64,000 nt of DNA. It comes from an uncultured Clostridia bacterium. GTDB taxonomy: Bacteria > Bacillota > Clostridia > Christensenellales > UBA1242. The notes under the pieces were generated by a model that searched no databases, was not told the origin of the DNA, and saw nothing but the letters and a program-made list of their open reading frames with translations. Positions 1 through 10,700 of this stretch are shown here, piece by piece. Each line of letters opens with the position of its first letter. The first letter of the stretch is position 1. The translations under genes were made by a program, and so were the position numbers. The stretch covers positions 1 to 64,000 of the forward strand of contig CAKVLS010000001.1 in the NCBI GenBank assembly GCA_934757865.1. Direction: 5' to 3'.

Positions 1-91
1 TCTGCTGTGCCCTGATATAACAGAGCAGGATGGCAGCACCGATTGACAGGATTCCCAGTATGTAGATCAGTTTTTCAAGTTTTTTAGCATT
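1..91 (-). other. Foreign-looking contig edge with an open reading frame running off the window
   Basis: The first 70 bases contain 35 G/C; the next 70 contain 14. On the minus strand one frame is open from about position 91 to the window edge and would encode a hydrophobic, membrane-like segment (reads ...LEKLIYILGILSIGAAILL...). It uses CTG, ATC and GCC codons, unlike the CTA/AT-rich codons of every other gene here. No ATG, GTG or TTG start is in frame, so this looks like the inside of a gene joined abruptly to AT-rich sequence near position 70. Either a chimeric contig end or a recent junction would explain it. No function is assigned. Confidence 0.3.
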
Positions 92-324
92 TTATTTAGC
101 TATTATCTAGCTAAAATTTTTGCTTATTTTTTAATTGTCGCACGATTATTTTTTTAACAATTTTTTTAATATGTAGTTATTAGTTTTTATTTAATAGTTT
201 TTGATATCATTTTGGTATTTTTATTTTTTTTATTTGATTATTGCTTAGATATTTTTTGATTTTAATTTTTTGTTTAGGATTTTTATTCTTGGCAATAATA
301 TGCGTAAGGGGGAAAATATGCATT

Positions 325-894
325 ATGAAAAATGACAATTTGAAAAAGGTAAAAGACAAATTATTTATTGGGTTTGTGTTTTTGATGGCGATACTTGTTA
401 TAGGTACAATTACTATTGTAGCTAGAAAAAATGCCGCTGAGTATGAGAACATTGTGATGACAGATACTAAGGATATCGAGTTTGTTAATCCGCTAAAAAA
501 TGTCGAGGTAGTCAAAGATTATTCTCAAACAAAATTGCAGTTTAATTCTACGCTTAAACAATGGGAAGCTCACAAGGCCGTTGACCTAAAGGGTAATGTT
601 GGCGATGAGGTTTTAGCCGTAAGCGGTGGGAAGGTGGTCTCTGTAGAGACTAGTCATCTACTTGGCACAACAGTAACTATTGAACATGCGTCAGGATTTA
701 AGACTGTATACGCTAGCCTTAACGAAAAAGTAAATGTAAAAGCTGGCGACACTGTAAAGTCAGGCGAGGTTATTGGTACTCTTGACAATAGTGCAAAAGG
801 CGAACTAGAGGAAGGCGTGCATCTTCATTTTGAGCTTTTGAAAGATGGCAAGAAGGTAGATCCAAATCTTTATTTTACTTTTGGACAAAAGTAG
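325..894 (+). CDS. spoIIQ: SpoIIQ-like membrane-anchored M23 (LytM) protein
   Basis: SpoIIQ is the forespore half of the SpoIIQ-SpoIIIA channel across the two membranes during engulfment. The 189-residue product has a basic N-terminus, one membrane span at about residues 13-32, then an extracytoplasmic LytM/M23 domain at about 75-185. Zinc-ligand motifs are intact: HKAVD (H83, D87) and HLH (H166, H168). The third histidine of the usual YxHL motif is alanine (YASL, 129-132). The stretch LGTTVTIEH..GFKTVYASL..VKAGDTVK closely follows the SpoIIQ pattern. ATG 325 is chosen over an upstream in-frame TTG at 241. An out-of-frame ATG at 318 lies closer to the GGGGG ribosome site, so start placement is uncertain. 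The partner spoIIID lies just downstream, as in Bacillus. Positions 92-324 are T-rich and show no other gene. Confidence 0.7.
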   Translation: MKNDNLKKVKDKLFIGFVFLMAILVIGTITIVARKNAAEYENIVMTDTKDIEFVNPLKNVEVVKDYSQTKLQFNSTLKQWEAHKAVDLKGNVGDEVLAVSGGKVVSVETSHLLGTTVTIEHASGFKTVYASLNEKVNVKAGDTVKSGEVIGTLDNSAKGELEEGVHLHFELLKDGKKVDPNLYFTFGQK

Positions 895-966
895 TTAAAT
901 TGCTTTACTTAAAGTTTTTTTAGTAGTAAACTATTTATGTAAATAATGAAATTCGAGGAGAATATT

Positions 967-1200
967 ATGAGCATAGATAAAGTTACAAAATTACTAGCAG
1001 AGCAACTAAACATTGACCCTAAGACTATTAAGCCTACTTCTAAGATTGTAGAAGACCTAGGTGCTGATTCTCTTGATATGATAGAGATGCTTATGTCATT
1101 AGAGGACGAGTTTGGTATCAGCGTACCAGATGACCAAGTAGCTAGCCTAAAGACTGTAAAAGATATCGTTACTTTTATTGATAACAACACTAAGAAGTAA
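967..1200 (+). CDS. acpP: Acyl carrier protein
   Basis: The acyl carrier protein holds growing acyl chains as thioesters on a 4'-phosphopantetheine arm during type II fatty acid synthesis in the cytosol. The 77-residue product has the family's usual length, acidic character and DSL motif (GADSLDMIE), with S35 as the attachment serine. ATG 967 is preferred over the in-frame ATG at 946 because GAGGAG at 955-960 lies six bases upstream of it. It sits alone, without fab genes, between spoIIQ and spoIIID, and is closed by an intrinsic terminator, so it is probably a single-gene unit. It could be a specialised second ACP rather than the housekeeping one; sequence alone cannot decide. Confidence 0.95.
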   Translation: MSIDKVTKLLAEQLNIDPKTIKPTSKIVEDLGADSLDMIEMLMSLEDEFGISVPDDQVASLKTVKDIVTFIDNNTKK

Positions 1201-1238
1201 TGTTTGATTTAGTCTTTTTACGAGTAGTTTGAAAAAAT

Positions 1239-1266
1239 ATCCCTGCTTTTTTGCGGGGATTTTTTA
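1239..1266 (+). terminator. Intrinsic terminator after acpP
   Basis: An 8-bp stem (ATCCCTGC with GCGGGGAT, one G-T wobble) with a six-T loop is followed by a T run. Confidence 0.85.
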
Positions 1267-1271
1267 CTTTT

Positions 1272-1301
1272 GTTATATTTTGCTAAGTTTTGTCATATTT
1301 A
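1272..1301 (+). promoter_or_regulatory. Possible sigma-E-like promoter of spoIIID
   Basis: GTTATATT (1272-1279) is followed after 14 bases by CATATTTA (1294-1301). The known sigma-E pattern is roughly GTCATATT, 14-15 bases, then CATACAAT, so the -35 fits fairly well and the -10 only in its first half. spoIIID is a mother-cell sigma-E gene in Bacillus, which favours the reading. A second GTCATATT at 1292 has no good partner. Confidence 0.25.
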
Positions 1302-1339
1302 TGTAAAAAAGAGCCTTAGAGACTTTTTTTGGGGGAAAT

Positions 1340-1582
1340 ATGACAAATATAGAGCTTAGAGCTACCCGTGAGGCTGATTATATCTTAAAAAACAAGTCTA
1401 CAATCCGTGCTTGTGCTGCTGTCTTTGGTGTGAGCAAAAGCACAGTTCACTACGATGTTTCGGTCAAACTTAGAAAGATAAATTTTGCCTTATATGAGCG
1501 TGTTAAGGAGCTCCTTGACCAAAACTTTGAAGAAAAGCATATAAGGGGCGGTATCGCAACAAAAAATAAGTACAAAAAATAA
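1340..1582 (+). CDS. spoIIID: Sporulation transcriptional regulator SpoIIID
   Basis: SpoIIID is a small DNA-binding protein that adjusts sigma-E and sigma-K gene expression in the mother cell during sporulation. The product has 80 residues, close to the usual 80-93. A helix-turn-helix lies at about residues 18-42 (IRACAAVFGVSKSTVHYDV), and the hallmark C-terminus HIRGGIATKNKYKK is present, matching the family's HLRGGEATKLKYK ending. The ribosome site is GGGGGAAAT directly before the ATG at 1340, the same GGGGG-type leader as the ArsR gene at 57142. Its place after spoIIQ agrees with the Bacillus spoIID-spoIIQ-spoIIID cluster, here with acpP in between. The gene is a single unit closed by a strong terminator. 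Confidence 0.95.
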   Translation: MTNIELRATREADYILKNKSTIRACAAVFGVSKSTVHYDVSVKLRKINFALYERVKELLDQNFEEKHIRGGIATKNKYKK

Positions 1583-1610
1583 AAAACCAGCAATTTTTGC
1601 TGGTTTTTTC
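1583..1610 (+). terminator. Intrinsic terminator after spoIIID
   Basis: A 9-bp perfect stem (AACCAGCAA/TTGCTGGTT) with a short T loop and a following T run begins immediately after the stop codon. Confidence 0.9.
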
Positions 1611-1667
1611 ACGCCTTTTTTGACCTCAAAAAAATTGTAGATTTAGCTACTTTTTTATGCTTTATTG

Positions 1668-1696
1668 TTGACACATTAAGAGATATAAAATATAAT
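1668..1696 (+). promoter_or_regulatory. Perfect-consensus sigma-A promoter of giant gene 1
   Basis: TTGACA (1668-1673), a 17-base spacer and TATAAT (1691-1696) match the vegetative consensus exactly. An AT-repeat tract follows (to about 1713). The expected transcript start is near 1703, giving a leader of about 57 nt to the GAGAGG ribosome site at 1747-1752. Confidence 0.85.
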
Positions 1697-1759
1697 TTAT
1701 ATATATTATATACTTAGTAGGATTGGACTTTTAGAAACTATAATTTGAGAGGATAAATT

Positions 1760-4700
1760 ATGAAAAAGTTTTTGACAATTATTGGTATTATGCTTGTAGC
1801 AATCTGTAGCGTATTTGTTGGCACAGGTTGTAACGAAGACAAGTATGCTAACATGAGCATTGAAGTATCATCGCAAGCACTTACGGGCGATACGCTAACG
1901 ATAGGTTATGGCAACTCCATAGAACTTACCGCTAAGGCGACGGGGGCTGATGGCATTAACAATGCTGTTAACTTTAACTGTAGCGATACAGAGGCACTTG
2001 ATATTACTGGTGTAACCAATAGTGAGAATGGTACAAAGGCTGTTATCAAAGCTAATAAGCCTACATACGATAACAACTATTTTGTCCTAAAAGTTTCTTC
2101 TGTAGAGACTAACCGTGTATATAGAGAGCTTAAAGTCAAAGTTGTTCTTCCTATTGAGGGACTAGACTTTGGCGGAGCTAAACTTTCAGTTTCTCCAAGC
2201 AACCCTATATCACTAGCTAGCTACATTAAGTTTTATCCTCAAAAACCTTATGTAACAAATCAAAAAGATGTTGTTTATACAATTTCTGATTATGGTTTCA
2301 ATAATGCAAATTCTATTTACCTAGACCAAGCTGGCAATCTATCAGTTACAGGCGATGTAGCAGAGAATATGACTACCGATGATAACTGCCTAGAGATTAC
2401 AGCAGTTTCTAAGTCAAATACAGGTATCAAGAACACTATCAAAGTTAATGTCGTTAAAGATTTAGCTGATAGCGACCTTGCTATAGAGAGTTCACAACTT
2501 TCTTACAATAGCGAGCTTGTTGCCGACAAACTAAAATTAAATCTATTCACTAACTCAACCAAGTACTATAGAGAGAATGTGACTGTTTATGTAAATTCTA
2601 GCCAAGACATTGACATTGAACCTATCAAAGTTGGCGATGGTAACACTATTGAGATTACAAAGGGTGCTATCACAAAAACTCCAATAGACGGCACAAGATA
2701 CAGAAACAAGATAACATTTGAGATTAGAGCTAAGAGTACAGCAGGCACTTGTGGAGTTAAATTCAAAGTAACAACCAAGAATATTTCAAATCCAGTAGAG
2801 TTTGAATTCTCAGACGATACAATGATAGAGGTTGTAACTTCAGCTCTTCCAAAAGCTATCAGTCTAAAACAAGATGGTAGAGATATAACTATTGGAGATA
2901 CAATTTCTGTTTATAACGAGTACATAGCTACAGAAACAATTTCTGGTTATGGTTCTAAAATTGTTCCATTTGTAACTTCTGCTTCTAGCACAAGTGTTAA
3001 CGAGAGCAATAAACATGTAAGAGTAGAGCTTATTGATATAGCGACCGAAAATGATGCTCTTACAGAGTTTACATTTACAGATGTTAGAGGTAATGTCCTT
3101 GACAACACAAATGGCTTCTTGGAGATGATATCTAACAATATCTTGTACATTAAGGCATTAGACACAGCTGTTGGCAAGACTTACAAATTAACATTCACAA
3201 CAATAATTAGCGATTTCATCACTTATGCATCAGGTGGTTCTCCATCTGTTGAAGATGAGATTATAACAGTTGAATATTTTATCAGCGCAAACTATGGCGT
3301 TAACCAAATAACTTTTGAGAAAGATAATTATGTAATCAAAAGAAGCCAAATGAACGACAACCTTTATACAGAGACATTGATTAACTTCAGCGTTAACGAA
3401 AATGCCGACATCTCTGGTATGACTGCTAGCTACGATGCTTCTATGCTTACTGTAACCAAACTTGACACTTTCTCTTATGTCGTAGTAGGTACAACATTAG
3501 GTACTACAGAGTTTAGAATAACCGCAAAAAACGGCTGCACCAAAAAAGTAACTATTAGAATTGTTGACCCAGTTAAAGTCTTGAGTTTGTCAGTAGACAA
3601 TCCAATAACTAGTCAAGTTATCTCTGAAACAGAGTATGAAGAGATTAGTTTTGACGGTAGTTATACAATCAACAAGCTTGTTAAAGTATCTGCAAAAGTT
3701 GGCGGAAAGTTTAATGTATATACAAATACAAGCCCTAATTTAACAGGTATTCTAAAAACTGAATTTAGATCTTTAGATCCAACAATAGCAAGTATAAGTA
3801 ATAGTGGAATATTAACCACCAAAAATTCTGGTGTTGCAACCATTGAGGCTGTTATTCAATATTATGAGTTTATTTATGGCGAAGATGGTTATGCAAGATG
3901 CACTATTGGTACTGCAAACTTAACATTTGAGATTGTTGTTTACACCCCAACAACTTCTATCGGTCTTAACAGATATACAGCAACAATCTATTCAGAAGAT
4001 AGTTTGGGATATGATTACAAAGAACTTTCTTATGTAGAAGTTCATGCTCAAATCTCTCCAGTTACAGCAACAGTTTATGGAGATGAAAGTGCAGTAACTT
4101 ACAACCTAGTTAATAACAACGGCATTCTTACTGAGGCTTCTGGCACAAAGGGTAGATACCAAGCTAAACTTCCAGAAGGCGTTAACGAAGCTACTGTTAT
4201 GATAGTAGTAACAGTAAAAGAATATGGCTCATCAGTAAGCCTTGTATGTAATGTAACTATCAAGAGAGCAACTCAAATAAAAGAAATCACAATAGATAAC
4301 CTACCTAAACGTAATGGTGTTTATGTGCTTGATATGAAAGAAGATGCTACTTTCAATCTAGAGATTACTTTATCTCCAGAAAAAGTATTTATCCAAGACT
4401 TATTCTTCATGATTTATGATGAAGAAATGACTCCAATCCATACCGGCACAATCGTTACTGTCAATGGCAAAGCTATTATTTCAAAAGCAGTTTTGCAAGA
4501 CGCAGACCCTAATAGTGTATTTGTAAGAGTATTTGCAAAAGACAGTATGACCGGAGAAGATTCAGGTTCTGTTTATGAGACAATTTTGGTAACAATCGAG
4601 AGAGGAACTCTTGAGAGTCCATACTTAATAAACTCAGCTGATGATTTGCAGGCGATTAAAAATGCCCCAACTAAACACTATATGCTGGCAAGGGATATTG

Positions 4701-7700
4701 ATCTTAACAGCAGAAGTTGGGAACCTATCGCAAACTTCTCAGGTTCACTAAATGGTTTGTATTACAGAAAAGCCGGCGGAACTGAGATTAAAAATCAATA
4801 CAAAATAACCAACCTTTCTCTAGAATCAAGCGATGGAGAATATGTTGGACTATTTGCTAACATTGAGCTTACAGGTCTTGTTATGAACCTAGATGTTAGC
4901 GTATCTAGCGTAACAATTTCTAACAATAGAAACTTAAAAGCAGTAGGTACAATAGCCGCTTATAATAACGGTATCATTGTTAACTCTACCGTTTCAATTG
5001 GTAATAACTTTGTTGTAAGTACATCTGGTAACACCGCTCTTGGTGATGATATCTTCGTTGACATCGGTGGTATGGTAGGTACTAACAATGGTTGGGTATA
5101 CAACTTTGTTCCTTATATCACAGATGTATTTGGTAATTACGGCAGAGCATATACAGCTTTTGACCTAAAAGACACAAGTATTCCTGATAAATATATAGAA
5201 TTTGTTGCTGGTAAAGATTCATTCTTGTACTTTGCAGAGTTATACGCTGAGGGTGATAACCCAGCACATACAGCTGAGCAAGTAGCTATAATGATAGCTG
5301 AGAGCATCAGCGAAACACCAGTTCATGGTAGGATCCAAGTTATGGATAGTATGACTTGTCCTATCAATGTTGGTGGTCTTGTTGGTAGAAACTTGCATGT
5401 TGTTAATGGTATATTTGGACTATACAATGTTCAAGAAGAGATTTCTGGACTAGAGTCTGGAGATGGCGGAGATAACCAATTCTTAATTGATAGCGCAATT
5501 TCAGCTACTATCAATGATGCAGGTAGAGATTTTAGCGGTACAATCTATACAGGTGGTAGAGATCTTAATAAGTCATCATCAACAATAGGTGGTATCGTAG
5601 GTCTTAATACTAAAAATGCCGATAACGAAGAGGCTAGAGTATACAATGTTGCAACTAGTGGCAGAGTAGAAGGCTATTACAATGTAGGTGGTATAGTTGG
5701 TAAATCAACTGGAGGCATCATCAATACAATTAGTTCTTGTGCAAGAATTAGTGGTATTAACTATGTAGGTGGTGCAGTAGGTTATGCAGACAACACAACT
5801 ATTCATCTAGCAAAAGTAGAAAACTATCAAGAAACAACAGCCGGCGGAGATATCTTAATCAAAGGTATGATATATGTTGGCGGTATTGTAGGTTATATTG
5901 ATAACAACTCAACGCTTGAGTTCGCGTATAGCGTATCATTTGTAGAAGAGAGCACTTTTACAGCTGGTGGTATATCTAACCAAACAGCTGATATATATGG
6001 AATTGGCAACTACATAGAAATGTACTTTGGTGGCGTAGCTGGTTATGTAGGTGTTAATACAGAGCTTGCTTATGTATACTCAACAATGTCAATTTATATG
6101 GCTCAAACAACTAACGGAGCTTATGCCGGTGGTATAGCTGGTTCGCTAGCTTATAGAGGCAAAATCCACGACGCATATTACCTAGGTAAATTTATTCGTG
6201 TAAGCGACACATCAACAGGTGTTGTTGTAGGTAAGATTGATTCTATGGGGCTTGCAACCGTAGAAGGCGTTGAAGGAATAATCAAAAACTTCTTCAGCAA
6301 CAACTCAAGAAAGAAAGTTGGTGAAGATACTGCTGGAGTATTTAATAATGGCGAAACAACAGTTATTAACAATGTAATTCAAGCACAACAACTAGCTCCA
6401 TTTAAGACAGCTGTTGCAGGTTCTGCTAACTGGAATACAACCGATACTCTTAACACAAGAAACGGCGTTGCATTCCCAATTATCAAATACACTTCTGAAC
6501 TAATCAAAAAGGAAGTATTCCTTCTAAAACAAACTCCAACAGCAGTTACAGCAGCTGTTACAGAGACTCCATCTAGCGATTATAAGAAGCTACAAAGTAC
6601 AGTTTTACTTCTTACATACTCTGTTAACGAGAGTAAGAATGTATATTCTCTAAATAGCCTTCTAAAATTCACATGGTCACCAGCAAGTATTAAGAGTTCT
6701 CAATTAAGAGTAACTTCATCTAATACTAGCGTGGTATCTGTACAAGAGGGTGGCAAAATCGTTGTTCAAGATGTTTCATCTATGGGCGGTGTAGGCTATG
6801 CAACACTTACATTTACATCAGTTTTGAACCTTAATGCATATTGCACAGTAAATATTGTTGTTGTTCCTAAGGTAACAGATGTTAAATTGTTTAACGACTC
6901 TAACTTAACACAAGATATCTTAGAGAGTTCAAGTTTGAGCATGAAGAAGGGTACAACTCAGAAGTTATTCCCAACATTCTATGACACTGACGAAAATGGC
7001 AAACTTGTAAAAGTTAACGCAAACTATGGCGTTCAATATTCTTACAAGACTCCAAACGAGTATTACGATATTGATGCCGCTTCAAACATTATTAGCGCTA
7101 AGAAAGAGACTTTGACAGAGGCAGATGCAGATTATGCTAGCCAAAAAGAATTCTATGATATCTCATTTACTTCTAAACTAACATTTACTTATTCATTCGG
7201 TAATGATATCAAAACATTCAACTACAATCCATTTGAGTCTCAAGCTCAATCTGGTAAGAGAACATTCTCAGTAAGCATTTATACAGGTGCTACAGACCTT
7301 ATTGTTAGCCCAAACTCAGAGATTGAGGTTTCTGGATACATTCCACAAAGTTTACTAATCAATCTAGTATCTGATGCTAAGATTGATGGTGTAAAAGTAG
7401 TTATCACCGATGATAACGGCAACACAATTTATAAGAGACACGAAGCTGGTGCAACAATGCTTTATATCAACAATGTTTCATACAATATGGACATTGCTGA
7501 AGAGAGAGAAAATGCCCAAAAGATTTTGGACGAGATAGGATTTGTACTAGATATAGATGTCTTAGAGACAGAATTTTTGATGACCCCAGGTAATTTGGAG
7601 AAACTACTTAATATCCAAATTGCTGAAGGCAAAGAATACATGATTAACCCTGTTGGTTATACATTTGAGTTTAGTGCAGTAACCAATACCGAAGTATCTT

Positions 7701-10700
7701 GCAGTGTAAGAGTTTTGGCAGTGCCACAAGCATTACTTCACCTTGACACAGACTACAGAGTTTTAGAGGGCTCTGAAGTTAGCGGAGAGGGCAAGACTTC
7801 TTACATCTTTGACCCAACACCTAAGAACAAACTTGTTCCTGGTAAGTTAGGACTTATTAGCATAGATACCAATCCTGTATTTGCTGGCGTTAAATATTTC
7901 AAAGTAGAGACAAGTGCTGAGGCTATGAAATATGTAAGCTTAGCACAACTATACAAAGACACTTCAGCTGGCGCTTCTGGATTATCATATATCTTTGGAA
8001 CAAACGCTGAAAAGATTGAAAATGGTATTATCCTAAATAGAAAATCAAATTACTTAAAGACAATTTACACTTACAAAAACGGTGTAGAAAGTGATGTTCC
8101 TATTGAAGATTCTAACAACTACAACAACGAGATAATCAAAGTTGAACAACAATATGATTATGACGGAAATCTTTATGTAGAAATTTTGACAGCAAGCAAC
8201 ATATATGAGATAGAATCATTCCCAATATATGTAACAGCTGTATTCGCAGACGGCAGCGAGCAAAAATACACTAGAGTATTTGAAACAACTTACATTCCTG
8301 CACTTTCACTAGAAGCTACAAGAAGATATATTGCTTTAGGTAGCAGAGTAAATGAGGACGGCGCAGAGACAAAAGATAGTATTAAGGTAACTCCAATAGT
8401 TGATGGCGATTATGACATCTCTATGGACATTACAGTACTTAATGCTGCAGGTACTGGCGAAGGCGTTGCAGTACTTACTAACGATGGTACATTGGTACTA
8501 TCAAATAACGCTCAAATGGGCGATGTAATAAGAGTTACAGCTTCATACAGCATCACTGTAGAAGGTAGATCAGAATTAGTTTCTACAAGCATTGATATTT
8601 TGGTTGTAGAGGCAGTAATTGATGAGGTAAGTATTGATAAGATAGTTGATAACAAACTATTATTTACAATTTCAAGTTCTCAACAATTACAAGCAACCCT
8701 AAAAGGTTGTGCAGATCAAGAGCAAGGCGTTTTGAGTAGACTAGCTACAACATTGTCTAGACAAATGACTGACTCAAATGCTGTTGCTTATTGGAAATAT
8801 GTATATAACAATGGCGAAGTAACTAACCTTGATAACAAAGCTCTAAGCCTTCCATTTGGCATAGATGTTAAGAAAGTTGCATCAGGAACAGGCGATAACC
8901 TAGCTAGTGTATCACTTGTAGGTTCTACAGTTTCTGGCAGTGCTAACTTAATGTTAAAGGCTTATATGTACTATACAGATGGCGGCGAACTAAAATTTGC
9001 AGAAATGGTTGACGAAACAGCTTATTTCCCTAGCCTAATAGAAGTTCCATTTGTTGCACAAGTTATGGTAGATTCTACCGATGACTTGCCAACACCTATC
9101 TATACAGTAAGCGAACTTATGAATATGGTAGAGGGTGGCAATTATATCTTGATGAATGACCTAGATATAACAACTCCACACACTCCAATCACTACTGCAA
9201 TAGGCAGCTTAGACGGTAACAACAAGATTATTACTATTAGCAACTTTGCATACGACACAAGCACAGACGCTATATCTAGCGGAACAATTAACTTAGGACT
9301 ATTTAGCACAATTAGTGCAGGCACTGTTATTAAGAATGTAATTATTGCATTACCTAATAATAAGACCAACCCAATGATGCTTAATAGTTATACCAATATC
9401 AACTATGGTGGACTAGCAGGTATCAACTATGGTATTGTTACTAACTGCGAAGTAATCTCTGTATATGACAAAGATACTTATAATAATGCAAAAGACAATG
9501 CTACAGATACAAGCACAGATGAATATCTATATCCATACATTAGCTATACCAATAATATCTATACAGCAGTTCAAGTAAATGGCACTGCAGTAACAGCTAA
9601 TATCGGCGGACTAATTGGTACAAATAGCGAAACAGGTGTTATCACCAATAGCCGTGTTGGCAGAAACTATGTAGAATATGTAAGTATTCAAGCAGACGAC
9701 TACAATGGTACTAACCCAGACTTAAAAGTATACGAGTACACAGCTCCAATAACTATTATGAAGCTAGAAGGTACTGGTAATGTTGGTGGATTCGTAGCGG
9801 TTAACGCAGGTATTATTAGTAGTTCATATTTCAATAATGGACAATTAGAAATATCTTCTTATGGTTCTAACTATACAAGAACTGGTGGTTTTGTAGCTAT
9901 CAACAGCGGTGCTGTATATAGCTCATATGCAGCAGGTTGGGAAGAAGAGAGCTATATCAAACTTATAGATGCAACTTCAGACCTATACGAGACATTGCTT
10001 GCAACCAACCCAGACGGAAATATTCATTACCAAGTTAAGAGTTCTCAAACTAACCCAAATAGAAAACTTGGCGGCGGTATATTCTCTAATGGTAACATTG
10101 GCGGTTTCGTATTTAACAACTCAGGATATATCCAAAATTCATATTCAAGCATTAGACTTGACGGCGACTTTACATTTGCAGCCAATAGACAAAATATCTC
10201 TAGCAACGCAAATCTAAACGAATACGGCAACCTAAATGCTGGCGGATTTGTATTCATCAATGATGAAGATTCTCAAATCAAAACTTCTTACACAATCAGT
10301 AAGATAAAATCTAATATAAGTACTCATGGACCATTTGTTGGTGTATCACCATCATCTGGCGATGTTCAAAACAGCGGCGAAGTAAATAAATGTTATTACC
10401 TAGTTGAGAGCGGAGAGAGTATTTATAGCAAAGTAGACCCTGCATATGATATTTCTCAAACTAGCGACTCAGAACTTGGCGAAGATGTCGCAAGTATTGG
10501 TAACGAGTTTGTTATCAAAGATACATTTGCTGGATTTAGCTTTGACAACTCAAACTATGTAGATGGTATGACATCTGGCGCTGTTTGGGCAATGAAGATG
10601 GTAACAAGTTCATTTGCTACTGGTTCTAATGGTCAAGATAGCTATGGCTACCCAGAAATCGTTTCTGCTAACCAAATAGCAATTTCTGTAAGAGTTCTAA

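Noticed and set aside
318..335. ATG 318 as the start of the SpoIIQ-like gene
   Set aside because: It is out of frame and stops after five codons, though its spacing from GGGGG is better than that of ATG 325.
5060..6240. Regular repeats that might suggest a CRISPR array
   Set aside because: The repeats are coding, degenerate in DNA, unevenly spaced and in frame with a giant protein; there are no constant direct repeats and no cas genes.
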